From NCBI GenBank assembly GCA_947166945.1, contig CAMVGH010000010.1, positions 1 to 41,527 of the forward strand: DNA of 41,527 nucleotides. The letters run 5' to 3'. The notes under the pieces are model-generated. The model was not told the origin of the DNA, did not search any database, and saw only the letters and a list, made by a program, of their open reading frames with translations. Numbering within the stretch: the first letter of the stretch is position 1; each line of letters opens with the position of its first letter. Both the position numbers and the translations under genes were made by a program. The DNA is from an uncultured Clostridia bacterium (lineage in GTDB: Bacteria > Bacillota > Clostridia > Oscillospirales > Ruminococcaceae). Below are positions 1 to 8,675 of this stretch, piece after piece.

Positions 1-42
1 CTTTTCTCCGCACAGACATTATTCCTGCCCCCCCGCAAGGCA

Positions 43-125
43 AAGCGTTTAAAAGCTTTAGGGGGAGAGAGGGGTTGCAAGGGGGAGGGAGAGGGGGGAG
101 ACCCTTTCGAGAAAGGGTCTCCCCC
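43..125 (-). terminator. GC-rich hairpin element downstream of the lipoprotein gene
   Basis: Positions 94-108 pair with 111-125 (GGGGGAGACCCTTTC against its perfect complement), directly after the stop of the solute-binding lipoprotein gene. Further out lie runs of G and A and a small inverted repeat (AAAGC at 43-47, GCTTT at 56-60). There is no clean U-tract, so this may be a strong mRNA 3' end or a dispersed intergenic repeat rather than a textbook terminator. Nothing else is recognisable in bases 1-130. Confidence 0.55.
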
Positions 126-130
126 TGCGC

Positions 131-1672
131 TCACCCGTTGACTTTGGAGAGGCGTTCACGGTAGTCGTCAAGGATAGATTCGATAGCGTTGTAGTTAGTC
201 TCGCGGAGCTGGGTATAAGAAACATCGAAGAAGAGCGGACCGTCGAGGAGGGATTCTTCGCCCTTGCCCTGGAAGATAGTGTCAAGATCGCTGTTGAAGC
301 CGAACACGTTGTCGAACAGGAAGTGGAACTTGCCGTTGGCGGGGGTGGTCATATCCTGGAGAAGATCATACTGATCTTCGGTGTAGTATGCGAAGAACTT
401 GACCTTCTTGTCAGCACCGCACTCGGGGCAGGTAGGACCGTTCTCCTCCTCTGTGAATACGTGCTTGCAGGACGAGCATTTCGGGAAATATCTGGTAGAA
501 GAATCGGTCATATTTGCCTTGTCATTGGCAATATTGTCGGGATCCATTACTTCCGTTCTGTTGAGAGTTATCCAGTCAACGGCACCCTTGATATTCTTTG
601 CACCGGAGGGGATCATATATCCGAAAGAGTCGTATGCTATGTTATACTCGTCGGAAAGCGGGTCGCGCGGGAACGGCAGAAAGCACATCTCATATTCGAT
701 ATTCTTCTTGTAAAGGCTCTCGCATGCCGCGCCGTATGTCCATGTCGGCTCCATTCCGAGGAACAGCAGATTTCCGTCCACGAAAGCTTCGCCGGGGTCA
801 ACATAGCCTTCACCGGTAAGCCCCTGCCTGCATATATCTTCGAGGAATTCCATGCAGCGCTGGACATTTTCATTTTTCAGATTATTTATGATCTCATTGT
901 CCGCTACTTCTATAAGCTTGGTGCCGGTCGTGGCAACAAAGCTCATCGCGTTTACGCCGGTGTATCCGATATGGTCGGGAGAAATGTCACACCACTGCTT
1001 TATCATATCGCGGAATGTGTCCCATGTCCACTCTCCGTTGCGGTAAAGCTCCATGGGGTCGGTCATGCCGTATTCTTCAAGGACAAGACGGTTGTAGTTT
1101 ATCGCAAAATTGGAAGTTATCTTATAAGGCACATAATAATGCTTGCCGCCGTAGGAAAATTCCTCGGCTATCCCTTTCATACCGGACCACAGATCGCTGT
1201 CGAGGTCTATGTAGCTGTCGATAGGTGTGTAGATATTTCTCGATACGCCGTGCGGGAATGACATCCACTCATATCTTGTGATATCCGGAGAAAGATCAGA
1301 TGCAACAAGCGTTCCGAGCCGCTCAAAATAGCCGGCTCCGCTGGTTGTGATCTCCTGTTCTATGGAGCCTCCGTAGCGGGTCTCGAAGAGGGTAACGAGA
1401 TCGGCGTCCTGTGATACAAGATCATAATAGATCAGCACTTTGATAGTGCCGGTCTCCTGATTTTCGTCTATCTCCTGCACTTCTGCCTCGGTGAATTCAA
1501 TATCGGCGGCGTTGGTGCCTGCGGTAGTGCCGGCAGCGGGAGTTCCGCCTGCGTCAGCCGCAGTCGTGGTAACGGGCGTGCCGTCTCTGCCGGTGGAAGT
1601 TCCTCCGCAGCCTGCGGAGCCGAGCAGCATTGCCGCAGCAAGTACAAGCGCGGCTGTCTTTGATCTCTTCAT
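131..1672 (-). CDS. Extracellular solute-binding lipoprotein with zinc ribbon
   Basis: A 513-aa ABC-transporter substrate-binding protein of the carbohydrate-type family. Residues 1-22 form a lipoprotein signal: basic KRSK, hydrophobic core, then a lipobox ending at Cys22, followed by a Thr/Ala-rich linker to about residue 60. The mature domain has the family features of an early segment on binding-site exposure and a middle segment with repeated aromatic W/Y residues. Unusual is a C-x2-C-x12-C-x2-C zinc-ribbon-like motif (Cys399, 402, 415, 418) inside the second lobe. No permease or ATPase gene is adjacent, so it may be an orphan receptor or sensor partner. The gene lies 18 bp downstream of the periplasmic-binding/GGDEF gene, probably in one operon, with SD AAGGAA before the ATG. 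The ligand is unknown; a sugar is a family-level guess. Confidence 0.85.
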   Translation of the reverse strand: MKRSKTAALVLAAAMLLGSAGCGGTSTGRDGTPVTTTAADAGGTPAAGTTAGTNAADIEFTEAEVQEIDENQETGTIKVLIYYDLVSQDADLVTLFETRYGGSIEQEITTSGAGYFERLGTLVASDLSPDITRYEWMSFPHGVSRNIYTPIDSYIDLDSDLWSGMKGIAEEFSYGGKHYYVPYKITSNFAINYNRLVLEEYGMTDPMELYRNGEWTWDTFRDMIKQWCDISPDHIGYTGVNAMSFVATTGTKLIEVADNEIINNLKNENVQRCMEFLEDICRQGLTGEGYVDPGEAFVDGNLLFLGMEPTWTYGAACESLYKKNIEYEMCFLPFPRDPLSDEYNIAYDSFGYMIPSGAKNIKGAVDWITLNRTEVMDPDNIANDKANMTDSSTRYFPKCSSCKHVFTEEENGPTCPECGADKKVKFFAYYTEDQYDLLQDMTTPANGKFHFLFDNVFGFNSDLDTIFQGKGEESLLDGPLFFDVSYTQLRETNYNAIESILDDYRERLSKVNG

Positions 1673-1690
1673 GTGAAATTGTTCCTTTCT

Positions 1691-3595
1691 TTATCTTCCC
1701 TTTTTGCGGGACGCCTTGTTTGCGTACATTCTCTCGTCCGCTATCTTCAGACATTCATCTATACTTTCGTATCTGTCCACGAAATCTATGAAAAATCCCG
1801 CACTCATTCCTACGGAATAAGGTTTTTCGGAAGAACTGTTGTATCTTGCGAGATAACCGTCTATACGGCTGCGGTAGAATATCGGCGTCGCGTTGTCGTA
1901 GTCATAGGCACCGAATATTATGAATTCATCGCCGCCGGAACGCACGCAGTATTCACCGTTTCCGCAGCAGGTCTGGAGCGCCCTTGCCGCTACGGTTATC
2001 GCATTGTCGCCCTCGCCGTGACCATATATGTCGTTGATCTTTTTCAGGTCGTCCAGATCCGCGACTATGACGAGAAGCCTCAGCCTGCGCTCCTTCGCGG
2101 CATCGAATACCTGCGTACAGTACAGATCATAACCCTGCCGGTTATAAAGACCTGTCATACCGTCGCGTATGGAGTTGGCGAAAGCACGGTTGTACATCAG
2201 CGTCATACGCTCCTGCACCCTTATATATTCAAGTGAAGTGCTTAGTGCGGACACCCATGAATGGTATGCTTCCTCCGGAAAACGATTCAATTCATCGTTG
2301 AACCTTACCACAACAAAGCCGAAACACCTGTCCTCAAAATGCAGGGCGTTGAAGAAGCACGCTACGGGGCTGTCACCTTTCAGTATTCCGGGCGGGTACA
2401 TATCCGACCATCTGAACTCTCTTCCGCAGACAGGATTGGTACCCCACCCTTCGCAGGAAAGTGCCTCGAACATATCTTCCTGATAACCTGTTCTGATATA
2501 TTCGCTGTCATCTTCACGGAACATATTCCAGTCCTTGTTCAGACATATCGTTATCGCCGCGCAGTCTCTTATCAGCTTGACAAATCCTGTTGTTTCCCTG
2601 ATAAGTTCGCTGTATGTATCTACCCCCATAAGGGACTCCTGGATACAGCTAAGTCTTATTTGCCCTTCGGAATCCTGCTCAAGGCGGTCTATCTCGTTGT
2701 AGCGGTGAGCGAACGCTATATCGCGGTGACAGCCGCAGCTCTCTCCGCTCACGAAAAATCCCTTATCGGGATCTTCCGGTATGATATCCTCTCCTGTCAG
2801 CATCTTATGCAAACGGCAGACACAGCGCTCACCGGTATAGATATCGGGGCGCGTACAGGAAGTTATCGACGGATCGTTCGTCACGGAATCACCGCTGAGG
2901 TCATATCCGGTCACAGCGATATCCTCCGGCACCCGTATCCCGTGACCGATAAGCTCGTTCACAAGCGTCACCGCGGATTTATCGTTGCCGCATACCACAG
3001 CCTCCGGCATTTCGACGCTGCCGTCTGCTATCTTTGCCGCAAGGGCAGTCGCAGCCTGCGTCCAGAAATCACCGTATATCTTGTAGCTTTCCTTTACTTC
3101 CAAACCGTGACCGGTCATGGAATCGATATATCCGTTCATACGATCAACGGAAACCGGAAATTCCGCTCCGCCGGTAAGGCACATTATCCTTTTGAAACCA
3201 TGCTCTTCTATGAGGTGATCCACCATCATGGAAAAGTTACTGCGGTCATTGGAGATAACGCTTTCAAACTCACCGTCTCCCGCATTGTCGAACATTACCA
3301 TTTTAAAATCCGGCAGAGTGCGTATCAGTTTAAGCACGCGCTGTCTTGACTTATCTTCCCAGAACGAGTAATCTATGAAAACTCCGCCTACGACATTTTT
3401 GGCTTTCAGAAATCTGAATATATTTTCTTCACCGAGCTGGTGCTTTGTCTCATCGGGCATCATAGTGAAGAGCGAGAGCACTGCGACATTGTAATCCAGT
3501 GCGTGCGCCTGCTTTATTATGCCGGTCAGACACTTGCTCCGGAAAAATCCGTTTGTTGTGCCGACAAGCACTGCAATGGTCTTTCTTTCTTTCAT
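1691..3595 (-). CDS. Soluble periplasmic-binding-like domain fused to GGDEF diguanylate cyclase
   Basis: A 634-aa protein with no signal peptide or membrane segment, so it should be cytoplasmic. Residues 1-280 resemble the ligand-binding core of LacI/GalR regulators (opening KTIAVLVGTT, then a later VCGNDKSA segment and VTGYDLSGD), but without the helix-turn-helix. A linker region follows at about 290-465, then a GGDEF domain at about 470-634 with DGMTGLYNR, the metal-binding ADLDDLKKIND segment and an intact GGDEF signature at 554-558. No RxxD inhibitory site lies five residues upstream, so feedback inhibition by c-di-GMP through that site is unlikely. It is inferred to make c-di-GMP in response to a small molecule. 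It sits between the dCMP deaminase gene (20 bp) and the lipoprotein gene (18 bp). SD GAGG precedes the ATG. Confidence 0.85.
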   Translation of the reverse strand: MKERKTIAVLVGTTNGFFRSKCLTGIIKQAHALDYNVAVLSLFTMMPDETKHQLGEENIFRFLKAKNVVGGVFIDYSFWEDKSRQRVLKLIRTLPDFKMVMFDNAGDGEFESVISNDRSNFSMMVDHLIEEHGFKRIMCLTGGAEFPVSVDRMNGYIDSMTGHGLEVKESYKIYGDFWTQAATALAAKIADGSVEMPEAVVCGNDKSAVTLVNELIGHGIRVPEDIAVTGYDLSGDSVTNDPSITSCTRPDIYTGERCVCRLHKMLTGEDIIPEDPDKGFFVSGESCGCHRDIAFAHRYNEIDRLEQDSEGQIRLSCIQESLMGVDTYSELIRETTGFVKLIRDCAAITICLNKDWNMFREDDSEYIRTGYQEDMFEALSCEGWGTNPVCGREFRWSDMYPPGILKGDSPVACFFNALHFEDRCFGFVVVRFNDELNRFPEEAYHSWVSALSTSLEYIRVQERMTLMYNRAFANSIRDGMTGLYNRQGYDLYCTQVFDAAKERRLRLLVIVADLDDLKKINDIYGHGEGDNAITVAARALQTCCGNGEYCVRSGGDEFIIFGAYDYDNATPIFYRSRIDGYLARYNSSSEKPYSVGMSAGFFIDFVDRYESIDECLKIADERMYANKASRKKGR

Positions 3596-3614
3596 ATATA
3601 CCTCACAGTAAAAA

Positions 3615-4097
3615 TCAAAGATCGATAGTCAGGCTTCTGCCGCTCGGTTCATATTTTTCAACGCTGATGCCGCACTTTTCAAACATCATAACAGATGCTT
3701 TCACCTCGTCGGTATCCGCATATTTATTGTCGCGGTAAACCACACGCTTTATACCGCACTGTATTATAGCCTTAGCGCACTCGTTGCAGGGGAAGAGAGT
3801 AACATAGAGCGCTGCCCCGGCAAGCGAAGGGATATTGCTGTTGAGAATGGCGTTCAGCTCGGCATGGCAGACAAACGGGTATTTGGTGTCCAGTGCGCTG
3901 TCCGCGCTTCTCTCCCACGGCATATCATCGTCATTGCAGCCTGTGGGCATACCGTTATACCCTACCGAAACTATCTTTTTATCGGAATTTACTATGCAGG
4001 CTCCGACCTGGGTGGAATTATCCTTGCTCCTCTGCGCGGAGAGCATTGCTATCCCCATGAAGTATTCATCCCATGATATATAATCGGTACGTTTCAT
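3615..4097 (-). CDS. Deoxycytidylate (dCMP) deaminase family protein
   Basis: A 160-aa zinc-dependent deaminase of the dCMP deaminase/ComEB family, which converts dCMP to dUMP for thymidylate synthesis. The zinc site is visible as HAELNAI (His plus catalytic Glu) and PCNECAK (two Cys), and the N-terminal YISWDEYFMGIA segment and the S-x-QVGACIV strand are typical. The longest frame begins at a GTG (4103), but GAGG lies only one base from it; the ATG at 4097 has GAGG seven bases upstream and is preferred. It is first in a likely three-gene minus-strand operon. A fusion to second-messenger genes is not known to me, so the pairing may simply be positional. Confidence 0.9.
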   Translation of the reverse strand: MKRTDYISWDEYFMGIAMLSAQRSKDNSTQVGACIVNSDKKIVSVGYNGMPTGCNDDDMPWERSADSALDTKYPFVCHAELNAILNSNIPSLAGAALYVTLFPCNECAKAIIQCGIKRVVYRDNKYADTDEVKASVMMFEKCGISVEKYEPSGRSLTIDL

Positions 4098-4140
4098 TGT
4101 CACGCCTCGCTTTCATACAAATATATAAAGATACATATTA

Positions 4141-4169
4141 ATACTAACATATTTCGCCGATAATTTCAA
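4141..4169 (-). promoter_or_regulatory. Sigma-A promoter for the dCMP deaminase operon
   Basis: On the minus strand TTGAAA (4164-4169) and TAGTAT (4141-4146) are separated by 17 bp, about 45 bp upstream of the start. It stands back to back with the promoter of the HD-GYP gene. Confidence 0.55.
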
Positions 4170-4214
4170 TAGTTTTCCGAAAAATTTTCACATAAAACGA
4201 CTTCAATATTATTA

Positions 4215-4243
4215 TTGACTTTTTTGCGCCCTTACTATATAAT
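4215..4243 (+). promoter_or_regulatory. Sigma-A promoter for the HD-GYP gene
   Basis: TTGACT (4215-4220), a 17-bp spacer and a perfect TATAAT (4238-4243), 57 bp before the ATG at 4300. Confidence 0.8.
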
Positions 4244-4299
4244 ATAAGGTGTGGTGATATACAGTAACACCCGATACGTCATAGAAAGCAGGAAAATAT

Positions 4300-6492
4300 A
4301 TGACAGACGAATACATGACAAAATACAGGGCGGAGCGCCGTAAGAACGCGCTCATAACCATAGGGCTGATATTAGCGGGCTGTGGGATAAATTTCCTGCT
4401 GTTCAAGCTGGTAAGCAGCTTCGGACTGCCGCTGTATCTTGATAATGTCGGATCGATACTCGCATCGGTGCTTGGGGGATATATACCCGGTATCTTCGCG
4501 GGATTTCTCTCCAACATACTCAACTGTCTCACCGACCCCTCCTCTATCTACTACGGGGTACTCACCGTGCTTATGTCGGGAGTGGCGGCATACTTCGAGA
4601 TGAAGCACTGGCTCACCCTGAAAAAGCCCCACATGGTGATACTGTTCATACTGATACTTACTTTCATCGGCGGCGGACTGGGAACTCTTCTTCCGTGGAT
4701 GCTCGACGGTCTGTACTTTGACAGCGAATCCTTCGGCGCGGCTCTGGTCGATGCGGGTATTTCCGATCTTACTCTCGCGCAGCTCCTCGGAAACTTAATA
4801 ATGGATCTCATCGACAAGACGATCACTACCGTGCTGGTTCTTGCCGTAAAGGCTCTTATTCCCGAAAAAATAAGGGCAATGCTGGTATTCGACGGCTCGA
4901 TGCAGGCTCCTCTCGACAAAGAGACCAGGAATGAAGCCAAAAACGCACATTGCCGCAGAATATCTATACGCATAAAGATCATGGCAGTGCTTATCACCGC
5001 TCTGCTGCTGCTCGGCACCACAGCGACCGCCATAAGCTTCATTCTGTTCAGCAATGCCACTGTCGGACAGCAGACAAAGCTTGTCGAGGGCGTTACCAAT
5101 GTGGCTGTAAGCTCTATCGACGGGGATATGATCGACACTTACCTTGCGGAAGGTGAGGCGGCGGAAGGATACGGAAAGATGTATAAATTGCTCCGGGATC
5201 TCCGCAACAGTGACAGCGATATACAGTATGTATATGTATATAAGATAATGGAGGACGGATGCCATGTCGTGTTCGATGTGGACACCGAGGAGACCGAAGC
5301 CTCCGCGCCCGGTGATATCATTCCTTTCGACGAGTCATTCAGCCCGTATATTCCTACCCTTCTCGCGGGCGGTGAGATAGAGCCTATCATCACCGATGAC
5401 ACGTACGGCTGGCTGCTGACCGTGTATAAGCCCATACGTGACAGCAAAGGAAACACCGCCGCGTATGCTGCGGCAGACGTAGCGATGACCAATATCGGCG
5501 ACCACCAGCGCAATTTCATAACCGGAATGGTAGCGCTCTATCTGCTGTTCTTCGCGGTGATATTCGCGGTAGTGCTGTGGATAGTGGAATACCATATCGT
5601 ACTCCCGCTGAACTCCATGTCAATGGTCGCCAACAAGTTTGCGTTCAACAACGATGACGAACAGCTCAACGAGAACGTAGAAAAAATGGGTGCCCTGCGT
5701 ATCCACACCGGCGACGAGATCGAAAACCTCTACAATGCGGTACTCAAGACCGCAAGCGACAGCGTGGCACAGGTAGAAGCGATACGCCAGAAGAACGAAA
5801 CGATCAGCAAGATGCAGAACGCGCTGATACTTGTACTCGCGGATATCGTCGAGAGCCGCGACAAGAATACCGGTGACCATGTCCGCAAGACAGCCGCCTA
5901 CACACGCATAATAATGAAGAAAATGAAGGAACTCGGCTACTACCCTGAGGAACTTACCGACAGATTTATCGAAAATGTGGGCAATTCCGCTCCTATGCAC
6001 GATATCGGAAAGATCAAGGTATCGGATCTGATACTCAACAAGCCGGGCAGACTTACGGACGAGGAATTCGGTCTGATGCAGGCGCATACCACCTACGGCA
6101 GGGAGATAATCGACAAGGTAATAGAACTCGTCCCGGAATCCGACTACCTCCAGGAAGCAAAGAACCTTGCATACTACCACCATGAGAAATGGAACGGCAA
6201 GGGCTATCCCACCGGCATAGCAGGTGAGAACATACCGCTGTCAGCACGTATAATGGCTGTTGCGGACGTATTTGACGCTCTTGTGTCAAAACGCAGCTAC
6301 AAGGAGCCGTTCTCCTTCGAGCAGGCACAGAATATTATACGCGAGGGCGCAGGTTCACACTTCGATCCGCTCGTTGCAGACGCTTTTCTGAAAGCCGAAG
6401 ATGACGCCAAGCAGATCGCCGAGCATTTCGGAGATTACACCAGTAAATACGTTGAGGACAACCACGTTGATGACAGCGGAAAGATGCGCTGA
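4300..6492 (+). CDS. Membrane HD-GYP protein with ECF-S-like and Cache-like domains
   Basis: A 730-aa protein. Residues 15-195 form a multi-helix membrane domain with a glycine-rich LDNVGSILASVLGGYIPG segment that resembles the substrate-binding S component of ECF vitamin transporters (by eye). A second module has a membrane helix (228-250), an extracellular sensor of about 155 residues resembling a Cache fold, and another helix (405-428), followed by a HAMP-like linker. Residues 505-700 are an HD-GYP domain with E518, H527, the HD pair H567/D568 and GYP at 635-637, so hydrolysis of c-di-GMP is expected. Thus it looks like a two-sensor receptor: a vitamin- or metabolite-binding membrane module and an extracellular domain controlling one output. 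SD GCAGGA precedes the ATG. It is transcribed away from the GGDEF operon. Confidence 0.85.
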   Translation: MTDEYMTKYRAERRKNALITIGLILAGCGINFLLFKLVSSFGLPLYLDNVGSILASVLGGYIPGIFAGFLSNILNCLTDPSSIYYGVLTVLMSGVAAYFEMKHWLTLKKPHMVILFILILTFIGGGLGTLLPWMLDGLYFDSESFGAALVDAGISDLTLAQLLGNLIMDLIDKTITTVLVLAVKALIPEKIRAMLVFDGSMQAPLDKETRNEAKNAHCRRISIRIKIMAVLITALLLLGTTATAISFILFSNATVGQQTKLVEGVTNVAVSSIDGDMIDTYLAEGEAAEGYGKMYKLLRDLRNSDSDIQYVYVYKIMEDGCHVVFDVDTEETEASAPGDIIPFDESFSPYIPTLLAGGEIEPIITDDTYGWLLTVYKPIRDSKGNTAAYAAADVAMTNIGDHQRNFITGMVALYLLFFAVIFAVVLWIVEYHIVLPLNSMSMVANKFAFNNDDEQLNENVEKMGALRIHTGDEIENLYNAVLKTASDSVAQVEAIRQKNETISKMQNALILVLADIVESRDKNTGDHVRKTAAYTRIIMKKMKELGYYPEELTDRFIENVGNSAPMHDIGKIKVSDLILNKPGRLTDEEFGLMQAHTTYGREIIDKVIELVPESDYLQEAKNLAYYHHEKWNGKGYPTGIAGENIPLSARIMAVADVFDALVSKRSYKEPFSFEQAQNIIREGAGSHFDPLVADAFLKAEDDAKQIAEHFGDYTSKYVEDNHVDDSGKMR

Positions 6493-6552
6493 AAGCCGCC
6501 GGGAATTCACAGCGGCATTGTACGGGATCCGAAACATTACCTCACAGAAAAT

Positions 6553-6600
6553 AAAAAAGCAGTATGACATCAGACGCATACTGCTTTTTTGTTTGTTTTT
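6553..6600. terminator. Bidirectional terminator
   Basis: AAAAAAGCAGTATG (6553-6566) pairs with CATACTGCTTTTTT (6577-6590), giving U-tracts on both strands. It closes the HD-GYP gene and lies just beyond the stop codon of the convergent symporter gene. Confidence 0.9.
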
Positions 6601-8007
6601 TCAGTCACTGACTCTTGCGAGATATTCCTTCGTTTCGGCGCTGACCGTTCCGGAAAGTGTCACAAGAGCGATTATATTGGGTATCGCCATAAGACCGTTC
6701 ATAATATCCGCAATGCCCCATACAAATCCTGCTGTAAGATAGGGTCCTATGAATACTGCGGCTATATAGACCCAGCGGAATATCACCGTACCCAGCTTCG
6801 TGGAACCGAACAGATAGGAAAGACAACGTTCGGAATAGTAGTTCCAGCCGAGGATCGTGGTGAATGCGAACACTGCCAGACACACCATAAGCAGAAAGTC
6901 CGACACGACATTCGGGAACGGCAGCCCTTTTCCGAACGCGTCCGCGGTTATCGCCACACCGGAAAGATCGGTGGTATGGCTGCCGGAGAGGACGATAACA
7001 AGTCCGGTCATTGTGCAGACTATTATGGTATCTATGAAAGTACCCGTCATGGAAACAAGACCCTGTCGAACGGGTTCTTTTGTCTTTGCGGCCGCCGCTG
7101 CGATAGGCGCGGAACCGAGACCCGCCTCATTGGAGAAGATACCGCGGGCGATACCGTTTCTGGAAGCAGCGAGCATGACCGCAAATCCGGCGGCTCCTCC
7201 GACTATCGGACGAATACCGAACGCGCTCTCAAATATCTCGGCTATAGCTGCGGGTATCTCGGTGATGTGGGTCACAAGAACGATCAGACAGAGGACCACA
7301 TATACCACGATCATCGCGGGAACTATCACCTGAGCGAAATTTGATATACGCTTTATGCCGCCGATTATCACAAGTGCCGCGAGTGCGGTTATGATAATAC
7401 CGGCAATAACGGTGGAAATGCTGTAATCAACCCCGAGAATGCTGACGGTATTTGCTCTGTCGGGGTCGAAAAAGCCCTGTACAGCCGCTGTAATGCCGTT
7501 TATCTGGGTCACTGTGCCGATGCCGAGAAGCCCGGCAAACACTCCGAACACCGCGAACAGCTTCGCAAGCCATTTCCAACGCGCGCCCATACCGTTCTCT
7601 ATGTAATAGAACGGGCCGCCAAGGATACTGCGCTGTTTATCGGTCACACGATACTTTATCGCAAGAAGTCCCTCAGCATACTTTGTAGCCATACCGAAAA
7701 GAGCTGCTATTTCCATCCAGAAAAGCGCTCCGGCGCCGCCGGCTGATATTGCTGTGGCAACTCCGACGATATTGCCTGTGCCTACCGTTGCGGACAGTGC
7801 CGTGCATAATGCCGCAAAGGACGAAACTTCTCCGTGACCGTTCTCTTCCTCTTTGAGCATATACTTCAACGCTCTTCCGAGGGTACGGAACTGCACGAAC
7901 CTTGTCCTCACAGTAAGCAGTATGCCGCAGGCAAGTATCAGGACTATAAGCGGGACTCCCCATACTATTTCATCTATACTGTTTATAAGATCTTCAAACT
8001 GCTCCAT
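6601..8007 (-). CDS. Sodium:alanine symporter (AGCS family)
   Basis: A 468-aa polytopic membrane protein of the alanine or glycine:cation symporter family, importing a small neutral amino acid with Na+. Family hallmarks seen are an N-terminal stretch (QFEDLINSIDEIVWGVPL), the conserved ALSATVGTGNIVGVATA loop, the GGPFYYIENGMG segment and FSNEAGLGSAPIAAAAA. Length matches the family (about 450-490). The longest frame starts at a GTG at 8013 with the SD only two bases away; the ATG at 8007 has AAGGA eight bases upstream and is chosen. It is monocistronic and divergent from the NAD-salvage genes. Exact substrate (Ala, Gly or Gln) cannot be told. Confidence 0.93.
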   Translation of the reverse strand: MEQFEDLINSIDEIVWGVPLIVLILACGILLTVRTRFVQFRTLGRALKYMLKEEENGHGEVSSFAALCTALSATVGTGNIVGVATAISAGGAGALFWMEIAALFGMATKYAEGLLAIKYRVTDKQRSILGGPFYYIENGMGARWKWLAKLFAVFGVFAGLLGIGTVTQINGITAAVQGFFDPDRANTVSILGVDYSISTVIAGIIITALAALVIIGGIKRISNFAQVIVPAMIVVYVVLCLIVLVTHITEIPAAIAEIFESAFGIRPIVGGAAGFAVMLAASRNGIARGIFSNEAGLGSAPIAAAAAKTKEPVRQGLVSMTGTFIDTIIVCTMTGLVIVLSGSHTTDLSGVAITADAFGKGLPFPNVVSDFLLMVCLAVFAFTTILGWNYYSERCLSYLFGSTKLGTVIFRWVYIAAVFIGPYLTAGFVWGIADIMNGLMAIPNIIALVTLSGTVSAETKEYLARVSD

Positions 8008-8045
8008 TCTCACATTCCTTCCGTTAGCTTATACAATAATATATT

Positions 8046-8074
8046 ATTTTACATAAATTTTATTCATTTGTCAA
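8046..8074 (-). promoter_or_regulatory. Sigma-A promoter for the AGCS symporter
   Basis: On the minus strand TTGACA (8069-8074) and TAAAAT (8046-8051) have a 17-bp spacer. Confidence 0.65.
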
Positions 8075-8088
8075 GAAAATATCTAATA

Positions 8089-8117
8089 TTGACATATAAT
8101 TTTAAAAGGGGTATAAT
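8089..8117 (+). promoter_or_regulatory. Sigma-A promoter for the nicotinamidase-pncB operon
   Basis: TTGACA (8089-8094), 17 bp, TATAAT (8112-8117): consensus in both boxes. The 5' leader is under 30 bases and holds SD AGGAGGAG, so no room exists for a riboswitch. Confidence 0.88.
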
Positions 8118-8145
8118 TTAAGTATCATTTTCAGGAGGAGACTAT

Positions 8146-8661
8146 ATGAAATATCTGATAGTTATTGATATGCAGAAGGATTTCGTTGACGGGTCGCTCG
8201 GGACCCCGGAAGCGCAGGCTGTGGTGCCGCGGATAGAGAAAAAGATCGCCGGGGGCGGGTACGACAGGATATTCTTCACTTTCGACACCCATTTCAGCGA
8301 TTACAGCGAGACCCTTGAGGGAAAGAAGCTTCCGGTACAGCACTGTATAAAAGGTACGGACGGCTGGAACACAGCTCTTGGCTACGACAGGTTCAGCCGG
8401 GAAAATACCGTGGAAAAGTACACCTTCGGCTATACAGACTGGAATAAGCTCCTGCCGGACAAGAATGATATCGAAAATATCGAGTTCGTCGGCGTCTGCA
8501 CCGATATATGCGTGATATCCAACGCGCTGATACTGCGCGCGCTCTATCCCGATACGCCGATGACCGTTGATGCCTCCTGCTGTGCGGGAACCACTCCCGA
8601 AGCGCATAAAGCGGCACTCACGGTGATGAGATCCTGCCAGATAGACATAATCAACGAATAA
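8146..8661 (+). CDS. Isochorismatase-family cysteine hydrolase, probable nicotinamidase
   Basis: A 171-aa cysteine hydrolase. The catalytic triad fits Asp8 (VIDMQKDF), Lys91 (EKYTFGY) and Cys122 (GVCTDICV). The metal-site pattern of nicotinamidases is partly present as Asp47, His49 and His66; the usual third His is replaced, and a nearby Glu (55 or 58) could substitute, as Glu does in the S. pneumoniae enzyme. The role as nicotinamidase (nicotinamide to nicotinic acid) is supported mainly by the gene 14 bp downstream, nicotinate phosphoribosyltransferase, the next step in NAD salvage. Start set by SD AGGAGGAG. Other isochorismatase-family activities cannot be excluded. Confidence 0.85.
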   Translation: MKYLIVIDMQKDFVDGSLGTPEAQAVVPRIEKKIAGGGYDRIFFTFDTHFSDYSETLEGKKLPVQHCIKGTDGWNTALGYDRFSRENTVEKYTFGYTDWNKLLPDKNDIENIEFVGVCTDICVISNALILRALYPDTPMTVDASCCAGTTPEAHKAALTVMRSCQIDIINE

Positions 8662-8675
8662 GGAGACACAAGAGA

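Noticed and set aside
4139-4163. Sigma-28 promoter for the HD-GYP gene
   Set aside because: GCCGATAA (4156-4163) is a perfect -10, but the only -35-like TAAT lies at 13 bp spacing. The sigma-A promoter nearer the gene is much better.
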